From: Clostridiaceae bacterium
Lineage (GTDB): Bacteria; Bacillota; Clostridia; Acetivibrionales; DTU013
Direction of reading: 5' to 3'
Length of the DNA stretch: 33,444 nt
Assembly: GCA_012730015.1 (NCBI GenBank)
Contig: JAAYBT010000113.1
Location: 1 to 33,444, forward strand
Shown: piece after piece, positions 15,392 to 24,463 of the stretch
How the letters are laid out: each line of letters opens with the position of its first letter
How positions within the stretch are numbered: the stretch's first letter is position 1
Notes under the pieces: generated by a model
Told to the model about the DNA's origin: nothing
Databases searched by the model: none
The model's input: the letters and a program-made list of their open reading frames with translations, nothing else
Program-made: the position numbers and the translations under genes

Positions 15392-17449
15392 GTGAATCTG
15401 TTATCATCTGAAAAAATTTCAAAGAGCTATAGCGAGAAGGTTCTACTGGACCAGATTTCCCTTGGGATAAATGAGGGGGACAAAATCGGTGTCATCGGAA
15501 TAAACGGAACAGGCAAGTCTACGTTATTGAAGCTGATCGCCGGCGTAGAATACCCGGATGAGGGCAAAATCATTCATGCCAACGACCTGCGGGTAGAATA
15601 CCTGCCTCAAAACCCTCTATTCGATGAGAATACAACAGTGCTGGCTCAGGTCTTCAAGGGCACATCTCCCCTTATGCAGCTTCTAAGAAATTATGAGGAC
15701 GCTCGGCAGAAGTTTGAGAAAACTCCCACAGACGTGCTTTTAGAGAAAAGGCTTCTTTCACTTACACAGGAGATGGAGAATCAACAAGCCTGGACTGTGG
15801 AAAGCGATGCTAAGTCTATACTCACCAAGCTCGGTATATTTGACTTTGATGCAAAGGTAGCTACACTATCCGGGGGTCAGAAAAAAAGAGTCGCTATGGC
15901 GGCTGCACTGATTAATCCGGCTGATTTGCTGATTCTGGACGAGCCTACAAACCACATTGACAATACAACTGTGGACTGGCTGGAGAAGCTTCTGAACAGC
16001 CGCAGTGGAGCATTGCTCATGGTCACCCACGACAGATATTTTCTCGACAGGGTATGTAACAGGATTATTGAGTTGGATCGAGGCAAGCTATTCTCTTATC
16101 AAGCCAATTACAGCAGGTTTCTGCAGATGAAAGCCGAAAGAGACGATATGGAGCAGGCCTCCGAACGGAAACGCCAGAATCTTTTTCGCCGTGAGCTTGA
16201 ATGGATTAGCAGGGGAGCTCAGGCACGTTCCACAAAGCAAAAGTACAGAGTGGAAAGATTTAGGGAGCTGAAGGACCAAAAGGCTCTGTCTGTGAACGAT
16301 AAAATTGAGATACAGACCGTTTCAACCCGCCTTGGCAAAAAGACAATCGAGCTATCCCATGTGGGCAAGGGATATGATTATAAGGAGCTCATACGAGACT
16401 TCAGCTACATTGTATTGCGGGATGACAGGATCGGGATAGTTGGCCCAAACGGCGCAGGAAAATCTACGCTGCTCAAAATGATTGCAGGCAGGCTACAACC
16501 TGATACAGGTTTTGTAGAAACCGGCGAAACAATAAAAATCGGCTTCTTTGCTCAGGAAAATGGTGAGATGGACGATAGCCTGCGGGTCATCGAATACATA
16601 AGGGATGAGGCCGAATACCTTACTGTGAATGGCGGTACAGTCAGTGCCTCACAGATGCTGGAGATGTTTCTCTTTCCTCCGTCTGCTCAATGGACACCTA
16701 TATCCAAGCTGTCCGGCGGAGAAAAAAGGCGGCTCTACCTACTGCGTATTTTGATGAGTGCGCCGAATATACTGCTTCTGGACGAGCCTACCAATGATCT
16801 TGATATCCATACTCTTACCATCCTTGAAAACTATCTGGACGATTTTCAGGGCGCCGTTATTGCCGTATCTCATGATAGATATTTTCTGGACAGAATAGCT
16901 GAAAAAATCTTTCTCCTTGACGGCAATGGATCGGTGGATCGTTTTGAGGGCAATTACTCATATTATATTGACTGCTTGAAAAACAATCAACAGAATTCGG
17001 CAGGGACGAAGTCAGGGGGTACAAGCTCCAAGGAAGCAAACTACAAAGGTGCGAACTGCGGAGCGACCGCTTCCAAAGGGACGAACTGCGAGAGATCTGC
17101 CACCAATAACGCATCGACCCACTCAAAACAAGGCACCGTAAAACTCAGCCCCACAAAATCAAGTCAGGTGAAAGCCCCGGAAACTAAGGTGCCCGCACAG
17201 AGGACCAGACCCCTTCGCTTCTCATATAAGGAGCAAAAGGAGTATGAGCAAATTGACGGCCTCATAGCCGAACTCGAAAGTCAAATAAGTGAGCTTGATA
17301 CCCGTATCGACGCTGCCTCGGCTGATTTTGAATGCTTACAGGAGCTTCTTCCGGAAAAGAAAGATCTGGAGAGCAGGCTGGAAGAGGCAATGGATCGCTG
17401 GGTTTATCTTAATGAGCTGGCAGAAAAAATCGACCGCAGCCATTCGTGA
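15392..17449 (+). CDS. ABC-F ATPase (Uup-like)
   Basis: ABC-F proteins have two ATPase domains and no membrane part, and usually act on ribosomes. Domain 1 has Walker A GINGTGKST and signature LSGGQKKR with LLILDEPTNHID. Domain 2 has GPNGAGKST and LSGGEKRR with LLLDEPTNDLD. The linker between them is charged and helical. After domain 2 a Ser/Thr/Asn-rich stretch (about 530-600) leads to a C-terminal coiled coil (about 610-680), as in Uup. The length is 685 residues. The start is GTG; the nearest ATG upstream runs straight into a stop, and AAAGGAA lies about 12 bases before the GTG. A role in ribosome rescue or DNA-related functions ascribed to Uup is family knowledge only. Confidence 0.9.
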   Translation: MNLLSSEKISKSYSEKVLLDQISLGINEGDKIGVIGINGTGKSTLLKLIAGVEYPDEGKIIHANDLRVEYLPQNPLFDENTTVLAQVFKGTSPLMQLLRNYEDARQKFEKTPTDVLLEKRLLSLTQEMENQQAWTVESDAKSILTKLGIFDFDAKVATLSGGQKKRVAMAAALINPADLLILDEPTNHIDNTTVDWLEKLLNSRSGALLMVTHDRYFLDRVCNRIIELDRGKLFSYQANYSRFLQMKAERDDMEQASERKRQNLFRRELEWISRGAQARSTKQKYRVERFRELKDQKALSVNDKIEIQTVSTRLGKKTIELSHVGKGYDYKELIRDFSYIVLRDDRIGIVGPNGAGKSTLLKMIAGRLQPDTGFVETGETIKIGFFAQENGEMDDSLRVIEYIRDEAEYLTVNGGTVSASQMLEMFLFPPSAQWTPISKLSGGEKRRLYLLRILMSAPNILLLDEPTNDLDIHTLTILENYLDDFQGAVIAVSHDRYFLDRIAEKIFLLDGNGSVDRFEGNYSYYIDCLKNNQQNSAGTKSGGTSSKEANYKGANCGATASKGTNCERSATNNASTHSKQGTVKLSPTKSSQVKAPETKVPAQRTRPLRFSYKEQKEYEQIDGLIAELESQISELDTRIDAASADFECLQELLPEKKDLESRLEEAMDRWVYLNELAEKIDRSHS
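17044..17093 (+). repeat. 30-bp-period repeat in the ABC-F tail
   Basis: CAAAGGTGCGAACTGCG at 17044 recurs as CAAAGGGACGAACTGCG at 17074, encoding KGANC and KGTNC ten residues apart inside the low-complexity linker. Confidence 0.7.
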
Positions 17450-17665
17450 TCGCCAAATGACCTTTCTGCAAACATAGGCAGATAAATAAAAATGAAAGAC
17501 AGGTAGATTATTACATAGGTAATCCATCCTTTTTTCGCTTTGCCTTGGCTGCAAAAAGCACAAATGCTATACTTATTTGAGCCTTCCATGATTTACTTGT
17601 GCATGAAAAGCAAGGTAGCAATATCTTCATTGTGATAATGTTTAATCTTGAAGGGAGGGGATTTA

Positions 17666-17743
17666 ATGGATTGGCTTGATAATATGAACGCAGCAAGAAG
17701 AAATAGTCTTATCTTTGAGTATAACCATAAAAAGACAGCGTAG
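17666..17743 (+). pseudogene. Stub of an AraC-family regulator gene
   Basis: A 25-codon frame starts MDWLDNMNAA and has an excellent ribosome site (GGGAGGGG, five bases before the ATG). MDWL..MN.A is how many AraC-type regulators of Clostridia begin, ahead of their first helix-turn-helix. After ten residues the resemblance stops, and a TAG follows at 17741. The most likely reading is the 5' remnant of a deleted gene whose body was lost next to the MurE-like gene. A functional small peptide cannot be excluded. Confidence 0.5.
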
Positions 17744-17746
17744 CAG

Positions 17747-19261
17747 CTAATCATTTTCGTGATTCTCCAGTTTCGCCAGATACTTTATTGTCAATTCAAC
17801 GTCCGATGGTACGGGAATATACTCTTTCCCGTACTTTTGGCGTGTTTCTGCACCCTTGCCGGTAATCAGTATAATTGTACCCGGTTCAGATGTCAGTATG
17901 GCCTCCTTAACCGCTTCCTCCCTATCGTCTATTAGCTCACAGTTCTCGTTGTTCTGGCGGACATATTGGGCAATATCCTCGCTAATGACCCTAACATCCT
18001 CCATGCCCGGATCCTCTGCCGTTAGGAATACCCTTTCTGAATTCAACCCGGCCAGTAGCCCCAGATCTTTTCTGCGCAGGTATGCCTTGCCGCCGGGGCA
18101 ACCAAATACGGTGTAAATCTTCATCCCTGGGAACTCTTCTCTAACTGTTTCATAAAGCTTTGAGAAGCTCAGCCTGTTATGAGCATAATCTACAATAACA
18201 ATCCTGTCCCTGCTCCTGTTTGCAAATATCTCCATCCTTCCGCCTGATCGCGCCTTTCTTAGTCCCGTATATATGTGTCGCTCCGGAATCCTGAGTGTGT
18301 AGGCCACAGCGATGGCAGCCAGCGCATTTTCCACATTGAAAAGGCCGGGCATGGTCAGTACAAACTCCCTGTCAAAGCGGTCACACCTAACCTGGAAATG
18401 TGTATTAAAGCCCTGTTTCCTTAAATTGTAGCCGTATATGTCAGCTGCTTCATTTATGCCAAAGGTAAGCACCTTACCCGCAGCTCTCGCCGCTTCCATT
18501 ACTTCAGGAAACCTCTCAGATTCCATATTTACACAGGCCGTTTTGCAATTGCCGAAAATCGCTAGCTTGGCGGAAAAATAATCCTCCATGTCACTGTGCT
18601 CTATAGGGCTGATATGATCCTCAGAAATATTAAGAAAAACACCAATATCGTACTCAATGCCGTGCACCCGACCATATTTCAACGCCTGACTGGAGGTTTC
18701 CATAACCATGTACTGCAGGCCACTGTTCACAGCGTTATTGAAATGCATCTGCAATTCAAGAGACTCGGGAGTGGTCAGATGGGACTCCTCGTAAGTAACA
18801 CCGTCATATGTGTTAATGGACGAGATAATACCCGTTTCAGGCTTGTCCTGCTCACGTAGAAGTTCATCCAATATGTACTTCACATAATAAGCCGTCGTAG
18901 ATTTGCCCTTCGTTCCGGTGATGCCAATAAGCTTCAGCTTCATGGCGGGGTAATTGTAATAAATCTCGGCAACAAGAGCCAATGCCTTCTTCACATCATT
19001 GACGATGATACAGGGAAGCTCCCTGTGGTAATCCTTTTCGCTAATATATGCAACTGCCCCGCTTTGAGCCGCCGCATCCAGATAAACCTCCTTGAAGCCT
19101 GCCCCCTTGCAGACAAACAGCGTATTGGGTGTTGTCTTGTTTGAATCGTATGCAACATTTCCGATTACCTTCAATCCGGTTTCGCGAGTACAGTTGTGAT
19201 AAAGCATCAGCTTCTCTCCCTGTAGCTTCTCCATATATACTTCAAGAGCGTATCTTTCCAT
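17747..19261 (-). CDS. Mur ligase, MurE-like (UDP-MurNAc-tripeptide synthetase paralogue)
   Basis: MurE enzymes add the third amino acid to UDP-MurNAc-L-Ala-D-Glu in the cytoplasm. The 504 residues show a short uridine-binding domain (YDSNKTTPNTLFVCKG), the ATP loop GITGTKGKSTTAYYV (from about 113), TTPESLELQ, METSSQALKYGRV, LNISEDHISPIEH, GLFNVENALAAIAVA, and the C-terminal domain with VDYAHNRLSFSKL and ITGKGAET. At the position where meso-diaminopimelate enzymes have DNPR, this one reads TAEDPGMED, so the added amino acid is probably not meso-DAP and may not be a standard one. GAGG precedes the ATG by six bases. It follows the CapA-VanX gene on the same strand after 111 bases with no evident terminator, so one transcript is likely. 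Confidence 0.85.
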   Translation of the reverse strand: MERYALEVYMEKLQGEKLMLYHNCTRETGLKVIGNVAYDSNKTTPNTLFVCKGAGFKEVYLDAAAQSGAVAYISEKDYHRELPCIIVNDVKKALALVAEIYYNYPAMKLKLIGITGTKGKSTTAYYVKYILDELLREQDKPETGIISSINTYDGVTYEESHLTTPESLELQMHFNNAVNSGLQYMVMETSSQALKYGRVHGIEYDIGVFLNISEDHISPIEHSDMEDYFSAKLAIFGNCKTACVNMESERFPEVMEAARAAGKVLTFGINEAADIYGYNLRKQGFNTHFQVRCDRFDREFVLTMPGLFNVENALAAIAVAYTLRIPERHIYTGLRKARSGGRMEIFANRSRDRIVIVDYAHNRLSFSKLYETVREEFPGMKIYTVFGCPGGKAYLRRKDLGLLAGLNSERVFLTAEDPGMEDVRVISEDIAQYVRQNNENCELIDDREEAVKEAILTSEPGTIILITGKGAETRQKYGKEYIPVPSDVELTIKYLAKLENHEND

Positions 19262-19372
19262 CTTCTACCTCATCCTCAGTTGTTGTCTTGACCAGCTTGT
19301 CTCACCGCCGTGGAGACCATCGTCTGCGCTCGTCAGCATGTAGCACTTGGGTCGCCTGTATCACAAAATACC

Positions 19373-21124
19373 CTAGGGATAGACATCAAGGGGCTTGTAA
19401 TTTTTGTAATCAGCATCGTCAAAATGCCACCATTCATTTTTGAGTGGGAGGAATCCCACACTCTTCATAGCATCCTCAAGTATCAGCGAATTGCGCTTCT
19501 GCTCTTGGGTACACTGCAAATAATCCCTGTATGCCAAGGCTGTCCCATCATCAAAGCTACTTGGCATGTCGACCTCCTTGCCATCCAGGGTAAGGAGGGT
19601 ACAGTCAACGGCAGCTCCTCTGGTATGAACAGAGTAGCCCTTAGCCGGGTTCAAGAAAACAGCCTTATTCGGCGCATTGTCATAAAGAAATTGTTGATGT
19701 GCCTTAGCTCTGTAGGCATCCCAAACCTTAATTTTATATCCCTGCTTAAGAAGAATTTCATTCGCCTTTGCCAGCTTATCCGCAGTTCCCTTGCGAAGGT
19801 ATGCAACATCAGAGTCGTATACGGGCCTACCTATGATATTGTTGCTCCCGGCATATCTCATCTCAATAACAATATCCTTCACCGCCGCATCGAGCCTCAC
19901 CATATCAGTCTTCCCTGCCGCAGCGGCCTTCTCTTCTTCGCTCAGAGCCGGGGTGTAGTTCATCTTTTCAAATACGCTGGTCCGCTGTTCGCCGGATGCA
20001 ACCATGGGCTTGTAGTTGTTAAAGCCGTTGGCAGATGAAACTGAGCAGGGAATGATATTGGGATCCTTTATAATCTGCAGAACATTATCGGAGTCAAAGA
20101 CAAATGTCTGTTGAAAAATAGCCGTGTCATAATCTTTTGGCTTCTTAACGCCTCCATAACAAAAGTTACCCAGGCTATAGGCGATATACCTGCCCTTGTA
20201 TTGCTCAATTGGCTGTAATACATGAGGATGGTGTCCGATGACCATGTCCGCCCCGGAATCTATGGCCAGGTATGCAAGCTCCGTCTGCAGCTTCTCATGA
20301 AGGTACTTGTATTCCTTTCCCCAATGAAAATTGGCAATCACCAGATCGGATTCCGCTTTCACCTTTTTCGTCATTTCCTCAACCTCGGCCTTGAACACAT
20401 CCATGTCTAGGCCCTGTTCGTATTCTCCGAGCTGATTGAACCCGACTATGCCTATCTTGATGCCCTTGACCTCTTTATACAAGACATCATTGTAACCGAA
20501 ATGCTCAACTCCCGCATCGTCGAGAGCCTGCTTTGTATCCTCGTAGCCCTTCGGGCCGAAATCATATGTATGATTATTTGCCAGATTGGCAACCTCTACA
20601 CTGCCGGCCTTCAGAATATGCGCAAATTCCGGCCTTCCTTTAAACCAGTAATTATTGCCGTAATCATACTTTTCTGCCTGCTCGGTTTCCTTTGTCAGCG
20701 TGGTTTCAAGATTTGCGATGGTTAAATCATCTTGATTTAGCAGGTGTACAACCTCCGAGAAAAAATAGCTGTAATCGCCTTCCCTTTTGTCAAAAACATA
20801 ATCGAAGCCATCCACAAGTTTGTATCGCCAATCCTGCCCCAGCGCAACGTCGCCAAGAACATTGATCAAAATGGTTGTGTTTTCCTTCACATATAAGGGC
20901 TCCGGGATGTCGTCCTCCGGCGCCGTGGCAGTCTGGGTGTCTACCCTATTAGTAGTGTCTTCTTCCCCGCGATTACCCTTATTCAGTGTAGTGTCGGCCT
21001 TAGTTGTGTCATTCACAACCCTGCTGAGCTCGCCCGGCTTTATAACATTTGCATATGCTACAAACGCAACAGTTATTGTCAGTAATACTAAAAACAGCGA
21101 CCTGGCAAAAACCTTGAAATTCAT
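19373..21124 (-). CDS. CapA-VanX fusion: CapA-type metallophosphoesterase plus D-Ala-D-Ala dipeptidase domain
   Basis: Residues 7-28 are a membrane anchor or signal segment. After an acidic, Thr-rich linker, residues 68-345 form a CapA/PgsA-type calcineurin-like domain: LGDVALGQDWRY, IANLETTLT, VANLANNHTYDFG, NFHWGKEY and GHHPHVLQPIEQYKGRYIAY. Residues 405-583 match VanX-type M15D dipeptidases, with zinc ligands H500 and D507 in SVHTRGAAVDC and EWWHF with H567. The protein should therefore act outside the membrane, with the C-terminal part cleaving D-Ala-D-Ala or a related dipeptide. CapA domains are linked to poly-gamma-glutamate but often of unknown activity. GGGAGGG lies ten bases before the ATG. 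It is divergent from the D,D-carboxypeptidase gene and upstream of the MurE-like gene. Confidence 0.9.
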   Translation of the reverse strand: MNFKVFARSLFLVLLTITVAFVAYANVIKPGELSRVVNDTTKADTTLNKGNRGEEDTTNRVDTQTATAPEDDIPEPLYVKENTTILINVLGDVALGQDWRYKLVDGFDYVFDKREGDYSYFFSEVVHLLNQDDLTIANLETTLTKETEQAEKYDYGNNYWFKGRPEFAHILKAGSVEVANLANNHTYDFGPKGYEDTKQALDDAGVEHFGYNDVLYKEVKGIKIGIVGFNQLGEYEQGLDMDVFKAEVEEMTKKVKAESDLVIANFHWGKEYKYLHEKLQTELAYLAIDSGADMVIGHHPHVLQPIEQYKGRYIAYSLGNFCYGGVKKPKDYDTAIFQQTFVFDSDNVLQIIKDPNIIPCSVSSANGFNNYKPMVASGEQRTSVFEKMNYTPALSEEEKAAAAGKTDMVRLDAAVKDIVIEMRYAGSNNIIGRPVYDSDVAYLRKGTADKLAKANEILLKQGYKIKVWDAYRAKAHQQFLYDNAPNKAVFLNPAKGYSVHTRGAAVDCTLLTLDGKEVDMPSSFDDGTALAYRDYLQCTQEQKRNSLILEDAMKSVGFLPLKNEWWHFDDADYKNYKPLDVYP

Positions 21125-21183
21125 ATGTAGAATACCCTCCCAAGAACATTGACCTGTTATTCTTTATTCTTTTTCTACGGTAT

Positions 21184-21212
21184 ATTGTACTACATCAGCA
21201 TCATTTCTCCAA
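21184..21212 (-). promoter_or_regulatory. Possible promoter of the CapA-VanX / MurE-like operon
   Basis: On the minus strand TTGGAG (21212-21207) and TACAAT (21189-21184) are 17 bases apart, about 60 bases before the start codon. Confidence 0.45.
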
Positions 21213-21221
21213 CCCCGCATC

Positions 21222-21250
21222 TTGAAGAATATGAGGAAAGATGATAAAAT
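21222..21250 (+). promoter_or_regulatory. Probable promoter of the D,D-carboxypeptidase gene
   Basis: TTGAAG (21222-21227) and TAAAAT (21245-21250) are 17 bases apart, and ten bases separate it from the divergent promoter at 21184-21212. Confidence 0.55.
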
Positions 21251-21338
21251 GCTATAAAACATACTAAAATAAATTTATTCCCCCGGGAGATAATATTATT
21301 CATCCCGAACTAAACTAATGATAATACCGGAGTCACAT

Positions 21339-22688
21339 ATGAAAAAATCCTTAAGTCTTTATTCTTTTAATCTTTTATGTTTAATTATTGTACTCTTGTC
21401 AACCATTATGCTTTTTCCTATCTCAACCAAGGCGCAATCCATCGGCATACCCGATGACATACCATACATTCTAATTGAAGCTAAAACAGGCCGTATTCTG
21501 GCTGAGCAGAACGCTGACCTGCTGATAGCGCCTGCAAGCACCACTAAGATATTGACAGCAATTGTCGCGCTGGAGAACGGTGACCTCAATCAGGAAATGA
21601 CCGTCTCCCAGCAGGCCGTATTTGATATAGGCCGAGGTGGCATGAACGTCGGAATAATGGCAGGAGAAGAAGGCCTTACTCTGGAAAACATGCTGAACCT
21701 GCTTCTGATCAAGTCCGCCAATGAGACTGCCAATATAATTGCTGAAAACCTTGCTCCCTCGCGCAAAGAATATGTGGATATAATGAACAAGAGGGCTAAG
21801 GAGTTAGGCGCAGTCAACACAACCTTCATGAACCCCTGCGGCAAGGACACCGATGAGGAGGATGAGGGGCACTTATCCACAGCTCGCGATATGGCCATCC
21901 TAACCCGCCATGCCATGACAATACCCAAGTTTCGGGAGATTGTCTCAACGGAATATTACAACCACATGCCCATAACGAACAAGCATGATAGCTGGGATCC
22001 TCTGCGGACTACAAACCAGTTTCTTTGGCATGACAATACTAATCCCTACACCTTGGATAACATAGGTCACAGATATACTGTAATCGGCGTGAAAACAGGC
22101 TATACGGCTTCGGCCGGTAACAACCTTGTAACAGCAGCCTTGGGAGAGGACGGCATGGAGATAATCGCAGTTGTTATGCATGTCATGCAGCCCAATATGG
22201 TATATGGCTACTCCAAGGAACTGATGCGTTACGGCTTCGAAAACTATTCACTCCAGACTGTATCTGAGGCGGGCATGAATGTGAAAACGGTAACTGTTGA
22301 GGGAGCCGACAAGAACGAGAGTATCCTCAGCCTGGTAACTGAAAGTGAATTCAGCACCGCAGTTCGTATAGGCCAGGGCGATGAAGACATTGAAACAAAG
22401 GTGATTGTAGACAATAATGTAATAGCTCCGGTCAAAAAAGGCGATGTTTTAGGCTATGCAGAATACTGGGACAATGGTGTTTTACTTGGCAAGGTGAATC
22501 TTCTCGCATCAAAATCAATAGCTGCGGTTCCGGCAGATATTCCCCTACGCACGGTAGCCGAAGCCCCTGAGCCGGAGTACTCATACGTGCTGTTGGGCGT
22601 ACTTCTTGCTCTCAGCTTTTTAGTGCTTTTGAGAATGGTCCTGCGAAAAATTTCAAGAATCAGAAGGCGGCAAAGGACTGGCTACTAG
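21339..22688 (+). CDS. D-alanyl-D-alanine carboxypeptidase, S11 family (DacF/PBP5 type)
   Basis: This removes the terminal D-Ala from peptidoglycan pentapeptides outside the membrane. The 449 residues start with a signal peptide (about 1-33, ending STKAQS). The penicillin-binding triad is complete: S67-x-x-K70 in APASTTKIL, S126-A-N128 in KSANETANI, and K252-T-G in GVKTGYTASAGN. A beta-rich C-terminal domain follows, then a membrane segment (about 415-435) and a basic tail (KISRIRRRQR), so the protein is anchored at its C-terminus. ATG 21339 has GGAG six bases upstream; the frame opens 21 bases earlier without a better site. It is convergent with the flippase gene and divergent from the CapA-VanX gene, a fitting cell-wall setting. 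Confidence 0.95.
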   Translation: MKKSLSLYSFNLLCLIIVLLSTIMLFPISTKAQSIGIPDDIPYILIEAKTGRILAEQNADLLIAPASTTKILTAIVALENGDLNQEMTVSQQAVFDIGRGGMNVGIMAGEEGLTLENMLNLLLIKSANETANIIAENLAPSRKEYVDIMNKRAKELGAVNTTFMNPCGKDTDEEDEGHLSTARDMAILTRHAMTIPKFREIVSTEYYNHMPITNKHDSWDPLRTTNQFLWHDNTNPYTLDNIGHRYTVIGVKTGYTASAGNNLVTAALGEDGMEIIAVVMHVMQPNMVYGYSKELMRYGFENYSLQTVSEAGMNVKTVTVEGADKNESILSLVTESEFSTAVRIGQGDEDIETKVIVDNNVIAPVKKGDVLGYAEYWDNGVLLGKVNLLASKSIAAVPADIPLRTVAEAPEPEYSYVLLGVLLALSFLVLLRMVLRKISRIRRRQRTGY

Positions 22689-22738
22689 ACAAGGGCACTT
22701 TTCGATGTAGCATGTTTTACGTTCCGCTGAACAATATA

Positions 22739-22768
22739 TTGCGAGGTTACATCGCAAAAGCCTTAGAT
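22739..22768. repeat. 24-bp dispersed repeat copy 2 with a small hairpin
   Basis: 22745-22768 matches 15300-15323 at 22 of 24 positions. TTGCGA (22739-22744) and TCGCAA (22752-22757) form a 6-bp hairpin between the convergent D,D-carboxypeptidase and flippase genes. It could be a weak terminator, but no T-run follows. It overlaps the last codons of the flippase gene. Confidence 0.45.
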
Positions 22769-24454
22769 AAACCTCTCCATATAGGGAATCTTCCTGGTGA
22801 TTTCAAGAATCAAATCGCCCTTAGGAAAGCTCCTGATTTCATCCTCAGTTATACCTCTGGCAACAATCATCAGAAGATAGTAAATCAGTGCTCCAGCCCC
22901 TATGGATATGGCAGTGCAAATTATATTCTGCAAAAACGGGGACTTTATTAGCCAATCCGTCATGAGGGTAAGCCCATGATATATCAGAAAAACTAAAACG
23001 CCCATTACCACAGATACAGTAAGTGGCCTGTTGAATAGCCGCTTTACACTCAATCTCACACCGGTCAGCTTCTTTATAGACCTATAGTTCATAAATGCAG
23101 CAAATCCATAACAGACCGCACTGCCTGCAATGGCGCCCTTTATATTGACTGACGGAATCACTATTAGATTATAGTTGACAAAAACCTTCAATACCAGGCC
23201 TATCGCCATGTGTATTGTGGGAACATAGGTTTTCCCCATCCCCTGTAAAATAGCTGTCTGTATGGACACCAGAGATATCAGTATCAGCGTCCATGACCCA
23301 ACCATTAGTAAGTCCCAGCCATCGGGGGACTGAGGGAAAATGCTGTATATTATCGGCTTGGCCAGTACTGTCAGACCGACTGCCGAGGGCACTGCTATCA
23401 TAAGGATCAGCTTTATGCTCTTGTATATTCTCTTGTGCAGCAAACCCCCATCATTTCTGGCAGAAGCAGCCGAGACCGAGGGCAGAATTGTCGTAGCCAG
23501 GGCAGTAGCAAAGGTAATAGGAATAAACAGTACCTTCAAATACTGAGTTGAAAGTATCCCATAAAGACCGGTTGCATCAATTTCACTAAAGCCTCCGGCA
23601 ATCAGCTGGGATTTTGTGAATCTCAGGTCGATAAGGCTGGCTGTATATATGGCAACAGCACCTAGAGTAATTGGAACAGCATACCGGAAAATCTTTTTCA
23701 ATATCATCTTTGTGGAGTCAATAAACTGGCCGCTCCGAGAAGATTCAATTACTTCAGCAACTATCTCAGCCTTATTTTTTATGTAAACTCTACAGAGATA
23801 CAGTGCACTGGTCAGTGCCCCAAGCGAGGTTCCCACAGTGCCGCCGGCAGCGGCAAACTTAACCGCCTCCAGGCGTATTTCTGCCTCACCAGTAATTCCG
23901 TGGCTTACGGCATAGTTGGTACCATAACGGTACATTATCCATGCAAACAGCACCGTAAATACTGTGTTGACGCCTTGCTCTATGACTTGAGAAATGCTAG
24001 TGGGCACCATATTGGACCTTCCCTGGAAGTAGCCCCGGAAGGCGCAGGATATTGATGTAAAAAGCAAAGTCGGCGAAAGCGCAAGAATAGTCATGTAGGA
24101 CTCAGGGAAACCAATCATGACAGAAAACTGCCTTGCAAAGACGGCTATGATTATGCTTAGGAGTGCGCCAATTGCAGCCAGCAACCCTCCGGACACCTTC
24201 AATGTCTTGTGGGACAGGTCGTAACGGGAAACTGCTGCCTGCTCCGAAATCAGCTTTGATATAGCCACAGGAATGCCGGCATTTGTAATCATGAATACTA
24301 ATTGGTAAATCTTATATCCCGCGTCATAAATGCCATTTCCCACATTACCCAGGATAAGCGTCAAAAAGGGTACATAAAGCAAGCCAAGCAGTTTATTGAT
24401 AACACTTGCAATACTTAGAATGGTAAATCCTTTTGTTTCAGATTGATGTTTCAC
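22763..24454 (-). CDS. MOP-superfamily lipid flippase (SpoVB / MurJ-YtgP type)
   Basis: A 563-residue membrane protein with about fourteen hydrophobic segments. It belongs to the polysaccharide-export/MurJ group that flips undecaprenyl-linked precursors such as lipid II across the membrane. Family marks are the opening KGFTILSIASVINKLLGLLY, GIYDAGYKIYQLV, NAGIPVAISKLISE, FRGYFQGRSNMVPTSISQV and GMGKTYVPTIH. The start is GTG at 24454, nine bases after the FemX-type stop codon, with only a weak purine stretch before it, so translation is probably coupled. Sporulation (SpoVB) and vegetative (YtgP/MurJ) members look alike, so which one this is remains open. The gene before it makes branched lipid II likely cargo. 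Confidence 0.9.
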   Translation of the reverse strand: MKHQSETKGFTILSIASVINKLLGLLYVPFLTLILGNVGNGIYDAGYKIYQLVFMITNAGIPVAISKLISEQAAVSRYDLSHKTLKVSGGLLAAIGALLSIIIAVFARQFSVMIGFPESYMTILALSPTLLFTSISCAFRGYFQGRSNMVPTSISQVIEQGVNTVFTVLFAWIMYRYGTNYAVSHGITGEAEIRLEAVKFAAAGGTVGTSLGALTSALYLCRVYIKNKAEIVAEVIESSRSGQFIDSTKMILKKIFRYAVPITLGAVAIYTASLIDLRFTKSQLIAGGFSEIDATGLYGILSTQYLKVLFIPITFATALATTILPSVSAASARNDGGLLHKRIYKSIKLILMIAVPSAVGLTVLAKPIIYSIFPQSPDGWDLLMVGSWTLILISLVSIQTAILQGMGKTYVPTIHMAIGLVLKVFVNYNLIVIPSVNIKGAIAGSAVCYGFAAFMNYRSIKKLTGVRLSVKRLFNRPLTVSVVMGVLVFLIYHGLTLMTDWLIKSPFLQNIICTAISIGAGALIYYLLMIVARGITEDEIRSFPKGDLILEITRKIPYMERFI

Positions 24455-24463
24455 TTTGTTATC

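Noticed and set aside
17404-17589. 61-codon minus-strand frame with one hydrophobic segment
   Set aside because: It overlaps the end of the ABC-F gene and has no ribosome site; probably chance.
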